The notes beneath the pieces were generated by a model that made no database searches, was not told the origin of the DNA, and saw only the letters and a program-made list of their open reading frames with translations. Both the position numbers and the translations under genes were made by a program. DNA of 33,171 nt from Pseudomonadota bacterium (GTDB taxonomy: Bacteria; Pseudomonadota; Gammaproteobacteria; Burkholderiales; Burkholderiaceae_C): NCBI GenBank assembly GCA_963205335.1, contig CAUJIM010000013.1, forward strand, positions 1 to 33,171, given 5' to 3'. Below are positions 18,221-26,044 of this stretch, one piece after another (positions within the stretch are counted from its first letter, which is position 1; the number at the start of each line of letters is the position of its first letter).

Positions 18221-19852
18221 ATGTACGCAGCGTTCTTCGGCCTGCAGCACCCGCCGTTCTCCATCGCGCCGGACCCGCGCTATCTCTTTCTGAGCGAGCG
18301 CCACCGCGAGGCCCTGGCGCACCTGCTCTACGGGCTCGACGGCGGTGGCGGCTTCGTGCTGCTCACCGGCGAGGTGGGCACCGGCAAGACCACGGTCTGC
18401 CGCTGCTTCCTGCAGCAGATCCCGCGCTACTGCACGGCGGCCTATATCTTCAACCCCAGGCTGACGGCGCTGGAGCTGCTGGGCACGATTTGCGATGAAT
18501 TCTGCGTGCCGCACCCGGCGGCGGTGCCGGGCAGCCCCAGCGTCAAGGACTGCATCGACCCGCTCAACGCCTTTCTGCTGCGGCAGCACGCGGCGGGCAG
18601 GAGCTGCGTGCTGATCATCGACGAGGCGCAAAGCCTCGCGCCCGAGGTGCTCGAGCAGCTGCGCCTGCTGACCAACCTGGAGACCGATGAGAAGAAGCTG
18701 CTGCAGATCATCCTGATCGGCCAGCCCGAACTGCGCGAGATGGTCGCCAGCCCCGGCCTCACGCAATTGGCCCAGCGCGTGATCGCGCGCTACCACCTCG
18801 GGCCGCTCGGCGCGGCGGCGACGCAGGACTACGTGGCCCACCGCCTGGCCATCGCCGGCTGGCAGGGGCCGCTGCCGTTCGCCCGCAAGGCGCTGCGGCG
18901 CGTGCATGCGCTCACCGGCGGCGTGCCGCGGCGCATCAACCTGCTGTGCGACCGGGCGCTGCTGGGCGCTTACGCTGCCGGCGAGCGCGAGGTGAGCGAG
19001 GCCACGCTGCAGCGCGCGGCGCGCGAGGTGTTCGGGGCCGGGAAAGACGCGCCCGCGCCCCGCGGACGCACCGGCACGGCGGTGCTCGGGGCCGTTGCGG
19101 GCGCCGCACTGGTACTGCTGGTGCTGCTGGGCGTGTGGCTCGTGGCCGGCGGGCGGGATGGCGGCGTGGCTGCCGCCCTGGCGCCCCGCGCCGCCCGGCC
19201 CGTGCCGCCGGTGCCGGCGCCGCCGGCGGCCGCGACGCTCGACCAATGGCTGGCGCGCCAGCCCTACGACGTCGGCCCCGTCTGGCGGTCGCTGGCGCGC
19301 ATGTGGCAGGCCCAAGTGCCGGACAACGCGCAGCCGTGCGAGCCGCCGCTGCCCGACGGGCTGCGCTGCTGGCGTGCCAGTGCGCCCGATGCCGCGCTGC
19401 TGCGCCGGCTGGACCGCCCGGCGCTGCTCACGCTGGCGCGGGGCGGCGCGGCGCCGCCCGCCACCGTCTTGCTGCGGGCGCTGGCGGCGGACCGCGCGAC
19501 GCTCGAAGGGGCCGACGGCACGCGCTTCGATGCGCCGCTGCCGGAGTTGGCGCTGCGCTGGCAGGGGGCCTGGCTCACCTTGTGGAAGGGGCCGCCGCAG
19601 CAGGAAGAGGCGGGCGGCGACATCGCCGCGACCCCCGACGGGGCGCGCTGGCTCGAGCTCCAGCTCGATGCCGCGGGCATCGCGGACGCGCGCACGCTGC
19701 GCGCGCGCGTGCAGCAATTCCAGCGCGCGCAGGAACTGGCGCCCGACGGGCTGGCCGATCCCGTGACCGTGATGGCGCTCAACCGGGTGTTGCGCGTGAA
19801 CGAACCGCGCTTGAGCAGCGGCGCGGAGCCACCCAAGCAAGAGGCGCACTGA
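18221..19852 (+). CDS. exeA: ExeA/GspA-like AAA ATPase with peptidoglycan-binding C-terminus
   Basis: The 543-residue inner-membrane ATPase, with GspB, is thought to help place the type II secretion secretin through the cell wall. The N-terminus MYAAFFGLQHPPFSIAPDP is the ExeA hallmark. Walker A is GEVGTGKTT (50-58) and Walker B is VLIIDEA (130-136). A single membrane helix lies at about 286-308. The periplasmic part is proline/alanine-rich and ends in a peptidoglycan-binding-like domain (about 465-530, LQLDAAGIADARTLRARVQQFQ). Length matches ExeA (about 550). gspB begins 3 bases after the stop. The other type II secretion genes are not in this window. Confidence 0.92.
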   Translation: MYAAFFGLQHPPFSIAPDPRYLFLSERHREALAHLLYGLDGGGGFVLLTGEVGTGKTTVCRCFLQQIPRYCTAAYIFNPRLTALELLGTICDEFCVPHPAAVPGSPSVKDCIDPLNAFLLRQHAAGRSCVLIIDEAQSLAPEVLEQLRLLTNLETDEKKLLQIILIGQPELREMVASPGLTQLAQRVIARYHLGPLGAAATQDYVAHRLAIAGWQGPLPFARKALRRVHALTGGVPRRINLLCDRALLGAYAAGEREVSEATLQRAAREVFGAGKDAPAPRGRTGTAVLGAVAGAALVLLVLLGVWLVAGGRDGGVAAALAPRAARPVPPVPAPPAAATLDQWLARQPYDVGPVWRSLARMWQAQVPDNAQPCEPPLPDGLRCWRASAPDAALLRRLDRPALLTLARGGAAPPATVLLRALAADRATLEGADGTRFDAPLPELALRWQGAWLTLWKGPPQQEEAGGDIAATPDGARWLELQLDAAGIADARTLRARVQQFQRAQELAPDGLADPVTVMALNRVLRVNEPRLSSGAEPPKQEAH

Positions 19853-19855
19853 ACC

Positions 19856-20497
19856 ATGTCTTACATCCTGGACGCGCTGCGGCGCGCTGAAACGGAACGC
19901 AGCCGGGGCGCCTTGCCCACGCTGCATTCCACGCCGCCCGCGCTGGTGCAGGCGCCGCCGCCCGGCCCGCGCCAGCGGTCCCATGCACCATGGCTGGCTG
20001 CGCTGCTGGCCTGTGCCGGGGCCGCCGCCGCGGTCTGGTGGATGCGCGCACCCGTGCCCGCGCCGGCGGAGACGGTCGCTCTCGCTCCGGCGCCCGCACC
20101 GACACCGACACCGAAGCCAACACCTGCACCTGCACCTGCACCTGCACCTGCACCGAAGCCGGCGCCTGCCAGGACGGCACCGCGGGCGGCGGCTGCGGCG
20201 CCCGCGAAGCTGCCCGACGCCGCTGCGGCGAGAGCGGGTCCGGCGTTCGCGGCGTCGTCGAACGCGCCGATCTTCGCGGCGGCGGATCTGCCCGCTTCGG
20301 TGCGCGCCGACCTGCCCAAGCTGCACGTGGCCGGCATCACCTGGTCGAACAACCCGCGCCTGCGCATGGCCATCGTCAACGGGCAGGTGCTGCACGAAGG
20401 CGATGCGGCCGCGCCCGGCCTGGTGCTGCGCCGCATCGAGCAGGGGCGCACCGTGTGGGCGTTTCGCGACTATCAGGTCGCGTTCGCGTCCGAGTGA
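19856..20497 (+). CDS. gspB: GspB-like type II secretion accessory protein
   Basis: The 213-residue single-pass membrane partner of GspA/ExeA starts with the diagnostic MSYILDALRRAETERSRG. A membrane helix follows (about 43-62, WLAALLACAGAAAAVWWM), then a long proline/alanine/threonine linker containing a PAPAPAPAP run, and a C-terminal T2SSB domain (about 150-213: LPKLHVAGITWSNNPRLRMA, NGQVLHEGD, FRDYQVAF). The linker is encoded partly by a 6-bp tandem repeat, so its length may vary between strains. It starts three bases after exeA stops, so translation is probably coupled. Confidence 0.92.
   Translation: MSYILDALRRAETERSRGALPTLHSTPPALVQAPPPGPRQRSHAPWLAALLACAGAAAAVWWMRAPVPAPAETVALAPAPAPTPTPKPTPAPAPAPAPAPKPAPARTAPRAAAAAPAKLPDAAAARAGPAFAASSNAPIFAAADLPASVRADLPKLHVAGITWSNNPRLRMAIVNGQVLHEGDAAAPGLVLRRIEQGRTVWAFRDYQVAFASE
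20121..20154 (+). repeat. 6-bp tandem repeat in the gspB linker
   Basis: Five perfect CACCTG units (20121-20150) followed by a partial CACC lie within gspB. In frame they encode alternating proline and alanine (codons CCT GCA). Because the unit is a multiple of three, slippage would change linker length without breaking the frame. Confidence 0.9.
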
Positions 20498-20509
20498 AAG
20501 AGGCCGGAC

Positions 20510-21235
20510 GTGGGCCGCGATTCAGCCGTGTACCAGCGCCGGCGCGCGCCCACCGCGCGCGAGCTGGCGGACATTCCATGGCTGCATCTGCTCGAACCCG
20601 GGATGCGCGAGCGCGCGGTGGCGGGCGTGGTGGTGAGCCAGGCCCATGCCGGCGACTACGTCTGCCGCACCGGCCGGCCGGTCACCTTCTGGTTCGGCAT
20701 CGTCGACGGCCTGCTCAAGATGACGGTGGACAACGCGCAGGGCGACGCGGTCACCATCACCGGCCTGCCGCCGGGCGGCTGGTTCGGCGAGGGCACGGCG
20801 CTCAAGCGCGAACCCTATCGCTACAACGTGCAGGCGCTGCGCAAGAGCCTGGTCGCGGGCCTGCCGGTGGATACCTTCCATTGGCTGCTCGACCACTCCA
20901 TCGCGTTCAACCGTTTCGTGATGAACCAGCTCAACGAACGCCTGGGCCAGTTCGTCGCCGCGCGCGAGATCGACCGCCTGCACGACCCCGATACGCGCGT
21001 GGCGCTCAGCCTGGCCCTGCTGTTCAACCCGGTGCTCTACCCCGGCGTGCGCCAGGTGCTGCGCATCACGCAGCAGGAGCTGGCCTACCTGGTCGGCCTG
21101 TCGCGCCAGCGCGTGAACGAGTCGCTGGCGAACCTGCAGGCGCAGGGAGCGATCCGCGTGGAATACGGCGGCGTGCGCGTGCTCGACCTGCGCGCGCTGC
21201 GCTCGCACCACCTGGGCGAGATGCGCGGCCCTTGA
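20510..21235 (+). CDS. Crp/Fnr-family transcriptional regulator
   Basis: The 241-residue regulator has an N-terminal cyclic-nucleotide-binding-like beta barrel (about 20-140, with [22 protein letters not shown] in the position of the phosphate-binding cassette). The dimer helix follows (about 140-165), then a C-terminal winged helix ([24 protein letters not shown], residues about 184-208). The FGEGT loop lacks the full RTA pair of Crp, and there is no N-terminal cysteine cluster, so it is neither a clear cAMP receptor nor an iron-sulfur Fnr. The start is a GTG at 20510 preceded by AAGAGG. It follows gspB by 12 bases and may be transcribed with it. Its stop codon lies within the predicted -35 of htpG. 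Confidence 0.88.
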   Translation: MGRDSAVYQRRRAPTARELADIPWLHLLEPGMRERAVAGVVVSQAHAGDYVCRTGRPVTFWFGIVDGLLKMTVDNAQGDAVTITGLPPGGWFGEGTALKREPYRYNVQALRKSLVAGLPVDTFHWLLDHSIAFNRFVMNQLNERLGQFVAAREIDRLHDPDTRVALSLALLFNPVLYPGVRQVLRITQQELAYLVGLSRQRVNESLANLQAQGAIRVEYGGVRVLDLRALRSHHLGEMRGP

Positions 21236-21258
21236 ATCGCGCCGCGCCGCCCCCAACT
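21229..21258 (+). promoter_or_regulatory. Predicted sigma-32 heat-shock promoter of htpG
   Basis: CCCTTGAAT (21229-21237) and CCCCAACT (21251-21258) match the sigma-32 elements CCCTTGAA and CCCCATNT, with one mismatch in the latter. The spacer of 13 bases is within the known range. Transcription would begin about 30 bases before the htpG ATG. The -35 overlaps the stop codon of the preceding regulator gene. Because htpG is a classic sigma-32 target, the match in the right place is convincing. Confidence 0.75.
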
Positions 21259-21296
21259 GCACCGCTGGTTTTCACCCTACCCCCTTCGACACGCCC

Positions 21297-23258
21297 ATGA
21301 GCAAGCAACACCATCCCTTCCAGGCCGAAGTCGCGCAACTGCTGCACCTGGTCACGCACTCGCTGTACTCGAACAAGGAAATCTTCCTGCGCGAGCTGGT
21401 CTCCAACGCCTCCGACGCCTGCGACAAGCTGCGCTTCGAGGCGCTGAACGACGCCGCCCTCTACGAAGACCAGCCCAGCCTGGAGGTGCGCGTGTCCTTC
21501 GACAAGGCGGCGCGCACCATCACCATTGCCGACAACGGCATAGGCATGAGCGCGCAGGAGGCCATAGACCACCTGGGCACCATCGCCAAGAGCGGCACCA
21601 AGGACTTCATGGGCCGGCTCACGGGCGACCAGAAGGCCACCGCCAGCGAGCAGGGCCAGCTCATCGGCCAGTTCGGCGTGGGCTTCTACTCGGGCTTCAT
21701 CGTGGCCGACAGGATCATCGTGGAGAGCCGCCGCGCGGGCCTGCCCGCCAGCGAGGGCGTGCGCTGGACGAGCGCCGGCGCGGGCGACTTCGAGGTCGAA
21801 CCGATCGAGCGTCCGGCGCGCGGCACCAGCGTCGTCCTGCACCTGCGTGACGATGCCGAGGAATACCTGAACGCCTGGCAGCTCAGGCAGATCATCGGCA
21901 AATACTCCGACCACATCAGCCTGCCCATCCTCATGGAGAAGGAGGAATGGAAGGAGGGCGAGAAGGAGGGCGAACCCGGCGCCATGGTCAAGACCGGCGA
22001 GTGGGAGGCCGTGAACAAGGCCAGCGCCCTGTGGTCCCGGCCCAGGAAGGACATCACGGCCGAGGAGTACCAGGACTTCTACAAGTCGATCTCGCACGAT
22101 TTCGAGGCGCCGCTCACCTGGAGCCACAACCGCGTCGAAGGCAACACCGAGTACACGCAGCTGCTCTACATCCCGGCCAAGGCGCCGTTCGACCTGTGGA
22201 ACCGCGACAAGAAGGCCGGCGTGAAGCTGTATGTGAAGCGCGTGTTCATCATGGATGACGCCGAGGCGCTCATGCCCGGCTACCTGCGCTTCGTCAAGGG
22301 CGTGATCGACTCCGCCGACCTGCCGCTCAACGTGAGCCGCGAGCTGCTGCAGGAAAGCCGCGACGTGCGCCTGATCCGCGACGGCTCGGTCAAGCGCGTG
22401 CTGTCCATGCTCGAAGACCTGGCCAGGCACGACAGGCATGAGGCCGCCGCCGATGCCGAGGGCGTGACCGACGTGGTGAGCGAGGAGGACAAGGCCAAGG
22501 AAGGCAAGTACACGCAGTTCTACACGGAGTTCGGCGCCGTGCTCAAGGAGGGCCTGGGCGAGGACTTCGCCAACCGCGAGCGCCTGGCGAAGCTGTTGCG
22601 CTTCGCCTCCACCGGCAGCGACGCCGTGAGCGTCGGCCTGGCCGACTACAAGGCGCGCATGAAGGACGGCCAGGAGGCCATCTACTACATCACCGCGGAT
22701 ACCCTGGCGGCCGCCAGGAACAGCCCGCAGCTCGAAGTCTTCAAGAAGAAGGGCATCGAGGTGCTGCTCATGACCGACCGCGTGGACGAGTGGGCGCTGA
22801 ACTACCTGCACGACTTCGACGGCACGCCGCTGCAGAGCGTGGCCAAGGGTGCCGTGGACCTGGGCAAGCTGCAGGACGAGGCCGAGAAGAAGGCCGCCGA
22901 GGAGGCCGCCGAGGCCTTCAAGCCGCTGCTGGCCAAGCTCAAGGAAGCGCTTAAGGACAAGGCCGAGGACGTGCGCGTGACCACCCGCCTGGTCGATTCA
23001 CCCGCCTGCCTGGTGGTGCAGGATGGCGACATGAGCAACCAGCTCGCGCGCCTGCTCAAGCAGGCCGGGCAGAAGGCGCCGGAAGCCAAGCCGGTGCTGG
23101 AAGTGAACCCCGAGCATCCGCTGGTGAAGAAGCTCGACGGCAGCGTGCATTTCCACGACCTGGCGCACATCCTGTTCGACCAGGCCCTGCTGGCCGAGGG
23201 CGGGCTGCCCGAGGACCCTGCCGCCTACGTCAAGCGCGTGAGCGCGCTGCTCGTCTGA
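21297..23258 (+). CDS. htpG: Hsp90-family molecular chaperone HtpG
   Basis: The 653-residue cytosolic ATP-dependent chaperone acts as a dimer to remodel client proteins under stress. The N-terminal GHKL ATPase has E33 and N37 ([20 protein letters not shown]), D79 (DNGIGM) and GQFGVGFYS (124-132). The middle domain follows, with [21 protein letters not shown] and the conserved [18 protein letters not shown]. The C-terminal dimerisation domain ends in [11 protein letters not shown] charged segment near residues 218-235 ([15 protein letters not shown]) separates the domains. It is slightly longer than E. coli HtpG (624). No strong Shine-Dalgarno sequence is seen before the ATG. Its stop abuts the convergent gene directly. 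Confidence 0.98.
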   Translation: MSKQHHPFQAEVAQLLHLVTHSLYSNKEIFLRELVSNASDACDKLRFEALNDAALYEDQPSLEVRVSFDKAARTITIADNGIGMSAQEAIDHLGTIAKSGTKDFMGRLTGDQKATASEQGQLIGQFGVGFYSGFIVADRIIVESRRAGLPASEGVRWTSAGAGDFEVEPIERPARGTSVVLHLRDDAEEYLNAWQLRQIIGKYSDHISLPILMEKEEWKEGEKEGEPGAMVKTGEWEAVNKASALWSRPRKDITAEEYQDFYKSISHDFEAPLTWSHNRVEGNTEYTQLLYIPAKAPFDLWNRDKKAGVKLYVKRVFIMDDAEALMPGYLRFVKGVIDSADLPLNVSRELLQESRDVRLIRDGSVKRVLSMLEDLARHDRHEAAADAEGVTDVVSEEDKAKEGKYTQFYTEFGAVLKEGLGEDFANRERLAKLLRFASTGSDAVSVGLADYKARMKDGQEAIYYITADTLAAARNSPQLEVFKKKGIEVLLMTDRVDEWALNYLHDFDGTPLQSVAKGAVDLGKLQDEAEKKAAEEAAEAFKPLLAKLKEALKDKAEDVRVTTRLVDSPACLVVQDGDMSNQLARLLKQAGQKAPEAKPVLEVNPEHPLVKKLDGSVHFHDLAHILFDQALLAEGGLPEDPAAYVKRVSALLV

Positions 23259-23561
23259 TCATTCCGCGTATTTCTCGAGGATGCGGCGGTGCAGCGCATC
23301 CCGCTCCGCCAGCGGGGTCTGGATCAGCTTGAGCAGCGTGCCCGGCGGCAGGTCGACGCATTTGCGCCGGTCTTTCTTGACCGGCACCGTGCGCCAGCCC
23401 GACAGCAGCAGCCAGCTCCAGAGCTCGTTCGGGATCGGCATGTTCACCGCCATGCGCAGGTTGTCCAGCGTGATGGAGGCGCCTACGGGAGGCACGGGGC
23501 CGGAAGGCAGCGGGCGCCGCGGCTTGCGGATCGCCAGCATGTTGCGCAGCAGGTTCTTCAT
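23259..23561 (-). CDS. Small uncharacterised protein
   Basis: I do not recognise this 100-residue protein. It is basic at the N-terminus (MKNLLRNMLAIRKPRR), then has a compact part with ASITLDNLRMAVNMPIPNELWSWLLLSGWR, and ends in a helical ERDALHRRILEKYAE. Tryptophan-rich helices and many charged residues suggest a small soluble protein that may bind a nucleic acid or another protein; this is guesswork. It is probably a real gene: codon use is like its neighbours, and it fills exactly the space between htpG (zero bases) and the kinase gene. Its start lies 51 bases downstream of the kinase stop, so it may be the last gene of the minus-strand run. Confidence 0.65.
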   Translation of the reverse strand: MKNLLRNMLAIRKPRRPLPSGPVPPVGASITLDNLRMAVNMPIPNELWSWLLLSGWRTVPVKKDRRKCVDLPPGTLLKLIQTPLAERDALHRRILEKYAE

Positions 23562-23612
23562 GGCGGCGCTCGTGGTGAGGAGAACCGCCGGAGTGTATCG
23601 GCAGCGTACCGC

Positions 23613-24638
23613 TCACGCCACCAGGGGTTCTTCCTGCAGCGCCTCGATCTGCTCGCGCAGCATGCCCACCTGGCCGCGCCAGTAGTCGCTGCCGCCGAAC
23701 CACGGGAAGTGGATGGGGAAGGTCGGATCGCTCCAGCGCCGCGCCAGCCAGGCGCTGTAGTGGATCAGGCGCAGCGTGCGCAGCGGCTCGATCAGCGCCA
23801 GCTCGCGCCGGTCGAAGCCGCGCACCTGCTCGTAGCCGTCGAGCAGCGCCGAGAGCTGCTGCGTGCGCTGGCGCCGGTCGCCCGAGAGCAGCATCCACAG
23901 ATCCTGCACCGCTGGGCCCATGCGCGCGTCGTCCAGGTCGACGAAGTGCGGGCCGCCGTCGGGTTCCTCCACCGGCGTCCAGAGCACGTTGCCCGGGTGG
24001 CAGTCGCCGTGCAGCCGGATCAGCGTGGCGTTTTCCAAGCCGAATCGGCCTGTGGCGCTTGATGGGTGAGCGCCAGCAGCTATCAATGCGAGAGCTTGGT
24101 CGCAGAGCTCGCGCCATTCGGTGCGCACCTCGGGGGCGATGGCGTCGTGCGCCAGCAGCCAGTCGCGCGGCGCCTGGCCCCAGGCCTGCACGCTGAACGC
24201 CGGGCGTTCGGCAAAGGGCCGCGCCGCGCCCACGGCGTGCAGCCGCGCGAGGAAGCGGCCGAGCCATTCGAGCACCTCGAAATCGTCGAGCTCGGGCGGG
24301 CGGCCGCCGCGCCAGGGGCTGACCGAGAACATGAAGCCGCCGTGCCGGTGCAGCGTGCCGCCGTCCAGCACCAGCGGCGCGACCATGGGCACCTCGGCGT
24401 CCGCGAGCTCGGCGGCGAAGGCGTGCTCCTCCAGGATCTGCGCGGCGCTCCAGCGCCCGGGGCGGTAGAACTTGGCGACGACGCGGCTGCCGTCATCGAG
24501 CCCCACCTGGTAGACCCGGTTTTCGTAGGAGCCCAGCGCCATCAGCCGCCCGTCGCCCGCCAGGCCGACGCCGGCGAGCGCGTCCAGCACCGCGTCGGGC
24601 GTGAGCGCGGCGTAGGGGTGGGCGGCGGATTCAGTCAT
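23613..24638 (-). CDS. srkA: SrkA/YihE-like stress-response serine/threonine kinase
   Basis: The 341-residue cytoplasmic kinase has the APH/choline-kinase fold and is similar to E. coli SrkA (328), which protects stressed cells by counteracting toxin-induced death. The ATP-binding strand is SRVVAKFYRPGRW. The catalytic loop is HGDCHPGN (210-217, D212) and the metal-binding motif is FVDLDDAR (D234). The ending FPWFGGSDYWRGQ also matches. Residues about 184-199, ten residues before the catalytic loop, are encoded by a copy of the dispersed repeat. They include AT-rich codons (TTG, ATA) unlike the rest of the gene. The start overlaps the hemerythrin-like stop by 8 bases (ATGACTGA), so translation is probably coupled. 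Confidence 0.93.
   Translation of the reverse strand: MTESAAHPYAALTPDAVLDALAGVGLAGDGRLMALGSYENRVYQVGLDDGSRVVAKFYRPGRWSAAQILEEHAFAAELADAEVPMVAPLVLDGGTLHRHGGFMFSVSPWRGGRPPELDDFEVLEWLGRFLARLHAVGAARPFAERPAFSVQAWGQAPRDWLLAHDAIAPEVRTEWRELCDQALALIAAGAHPSSATGRFGLENATLIRLHGDCHPGNVLWTPVEEPDGGPHFVDLDDARMGPAVQDLWMLLSGDRRQRTQQLSALLDGYEQVRGFDRRELALIEPLRTLRLIHYSAWLARRWSDPTFPIHFPWFGGSDYWRGQVGMLREQIEALQEEPLVA
24041..24088 (+). repeat. Dispersed repeat, copy C, inside the srkA-like gene
   Basis: Read on the plus strand it runs CGAATCGGCCTGTGGCGCTT, a short variable part, then the shared core GCGCCAGCAGCTA (24070-24082) and TCAATG. The copy is antisense to the kinase gene and translated in frame, with no stop, as AxIAAGAHPSSATGRFG-like residues (one position masked). 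Confidence 0.8.
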
Positions 24639-25095
24639 GCGTGCTCCATGCCTGCGCCTGCAGGCCCTGCGGCAATTCCAGCGCCAGCGCCTGGTGCTCG
24701 CGCTGGTGGTGGTGGTCGAGCACGTGGCGCAGCGCGTGCGCGTGGTCGATGAGCCAGAGCGCGGCGCGGCGGCGCGCGCCCTCGTCCTCGGGCGGATGGG
24801 CGGCGACCTGCGCCAGCCGCAGGGCGTATTCGTCGGCCAGCAGCGCGATGCGCTCGTGCTCCTGCAGGTAGACGCGCGCCGGCCAGCGCGCGCCCTCGGG
24901 CAGGTGGGGCAGCAGTTGCCGCTCTTCCACCGCGATGTGCGCGGCGAGCGCCGCGCGCCAATCGGCCAGGTGCCGCGCCGCGCTGGCGAACTCGCCGCCG
25001 ACCACGTCCAGCAGGTGCGCCTGCAGCCGCGCCTCGAGCCGCTCGTGCTCGCGCACGAGGCAGCGGGCCGCGGCATCGGGCGCCTGGCCGGGCAT
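24631..25095 (-). CDS. Hemerythrin HHE domain protein (first)
   Basis: The 154-residue protein forms a four-helix bundle with the histidine and acidic residues of the hemerythrin family, which binds a di-iron centre and can sense or carry oxygen or respond to nitric oxide. Candidate ligand clusters are REHERL (helix 1), AAHIAVEERQLLPHL (helix 2), LQEHERI (helix 3) and DHAHALRHVLDHHHQREHQAL (helix 4). I chose the ATG at 25095. A GTG start eight codons upstream would overlap the dehydrogenase gene and has no better ribosome site. It lies 7 bases after the dehydrogenase stop and shares its last 8 bases with the kinase start, so the three genes form a run. Confidence 0.78.
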   Translation of the reverse strand: MPGQAPDAAARCLVREHERLEARLQAHLLDVVGGEFASAARHLADWRAALAAHIAVEERQLLPHLPEGARWPARVYLQEHERIALLADEYALRLAQVAAHPPEDEGARRRAALWLIDHAHALRHVLDHHHQREHQALALELPQGLQAQAWSTHD

Positions 25096-25102
25096 GGACG
25101 GC

Positions 25103-25951
25103 TCAGTAGCCGTACACACCCCGGCCCGTCTTGCGCCCCAGGCGCCCGGCGGCGACGTATTCCTTGAGCAGCGGGCAGGGGCGGTACTTGCTGTCGCCGA
25201 ACTCCTGCAGGTAGACCTCCATCACCGCCAGGCACACGTCCAGGCCGACCATGTCGGCCAGCGCCAGCGGGCCGATGGGCTGGTTGCAGCCGAGCTTCAT
25301 GCCGGCGTCGATGTCCTCGGGCGTGGCCAGGCCCTCGGCCAGCACGAAGAAGGCCTCGTTGATCATCGGCCCCAGGATGCGGTTGACGACGAAGCCGGGC
25401 GCGTTCTTGACGGTGATGGGCGACTTGCCCAGGCGCGTGGCCAGTTCCTTCACGGCGTCGTGCGTGGCGTCGCTGGTCTGCAGGCCGCGGATGATCTCCA
25501 CCAGCGCCATCATCGGCACCGGGTTGAAGAAGTGCATGCCGACAAAGCGGTCCGGGCGCTGGGTGACGGCGGCCAGCTGCGTGATGGAGATCGACGAGGT
25601 GTTGGTGGCGATGATGACCTCGGGCGCCAGCAGGGCGTCCAGCTGGGCCAGGATCTTGTTCTTGAGCGCGTGGGTCTCGGTGGCGGCCTCGATGACCAGC
25701 TGCGCGGCCTTCAGGTCGTCGTACTGGGTCGAGCCCTTGATGCGGGCCAGCGCCGCAGCCTTGTCGGCCTCGGTGATCTTGTCCTTTTGCAGCAGGCGGT
25801 CCAGGCTCTTGCCCACGGTGGCCAGGCCCTTGTCCACCGCCGCCTGGGCGATGTCGACCATGACGACGTTGATGCCCGCAACCGCGCAGGCCTGCGCGAT
25901 GCCATTGCCCATGGTGCCTGCGCCCACGATGCCGACGGTGGTGATGTTCAT
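25103..25951 (-). CDS. hbd: 3-hydroxybutyryl-CoA dehydrogenase
   Basis: The 282-residue cytoplasmic NAD(P)-dependent enzyme interconverts 3-hydroxyacyl-CoA and 3-oxoacyl-CoA, as in butyrate/PHB or phenylacetate-type degradation. The Rossmann motif is GIVGAGTMGNGIAQ (near residues 7-20). The active site includes serine in TNTSSIS, H140 (GMHFFNPVP), E152 and asparagine in GFVVNRIL. The C-terminal dimer part ends GRKTGRGVYGY. Length equals the family's (282). The ATG is preceded by GGAG. It is divergent from the GMC oxidoreductase across 93 bases and is probably the first gene of the dehydrogenase-hemerythrin-srkA run. Confidence 0.96.
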   Translation of the reverse strand: MNITTVGIVGAGTMGNGIAQACAVAGINVVMVDIAQAAVDKGLATVGKSLDRLLQKDKITEADKAAALARIKGSTQYDDLKAAQLVIEAATETHALKNKILAQLDALLAPEVIIATNTSSISITQLAAVTQRPDRFVGMHFFNPVPMMALVEIIRGLQTSDATHDAVKELATRLGKSPITVKNAPGFVVNRILGPMINEAFFVLAEGLATPEDIDAGMKLGCNQPIGPLALADMVGLDVCLAVMEVYLQEFGDSKYRPCPLLKEYVAAGRLGRKTGRGVYGY

Positions 25952-25986
25952 GCTGTGCTCCAAAAGATGCGAGGGAAAACCACCAA

Positions 25987-26014
25987 TGGTAGCCGCCGCT
26001 CGCGCCACCACAAT
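25987..26014 (-). promoter_or_regulatory. Weak candidate promoter for the dehydrogenase-hemerythrin-srkA run
   Basis: On the minus strand TTGTGG (26009-26014) and TACCAT (25987-25992) are 16 bases apart, followed by a leader of about 30 bases with GGAG ahead of the ATG at 25951. Matches to consensus are partial (three of six and four of six). Confidence 0.33.
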
Positions 26015-26044
26015 GCCGGCACCGGGCAACCAGGAGACCCACCC

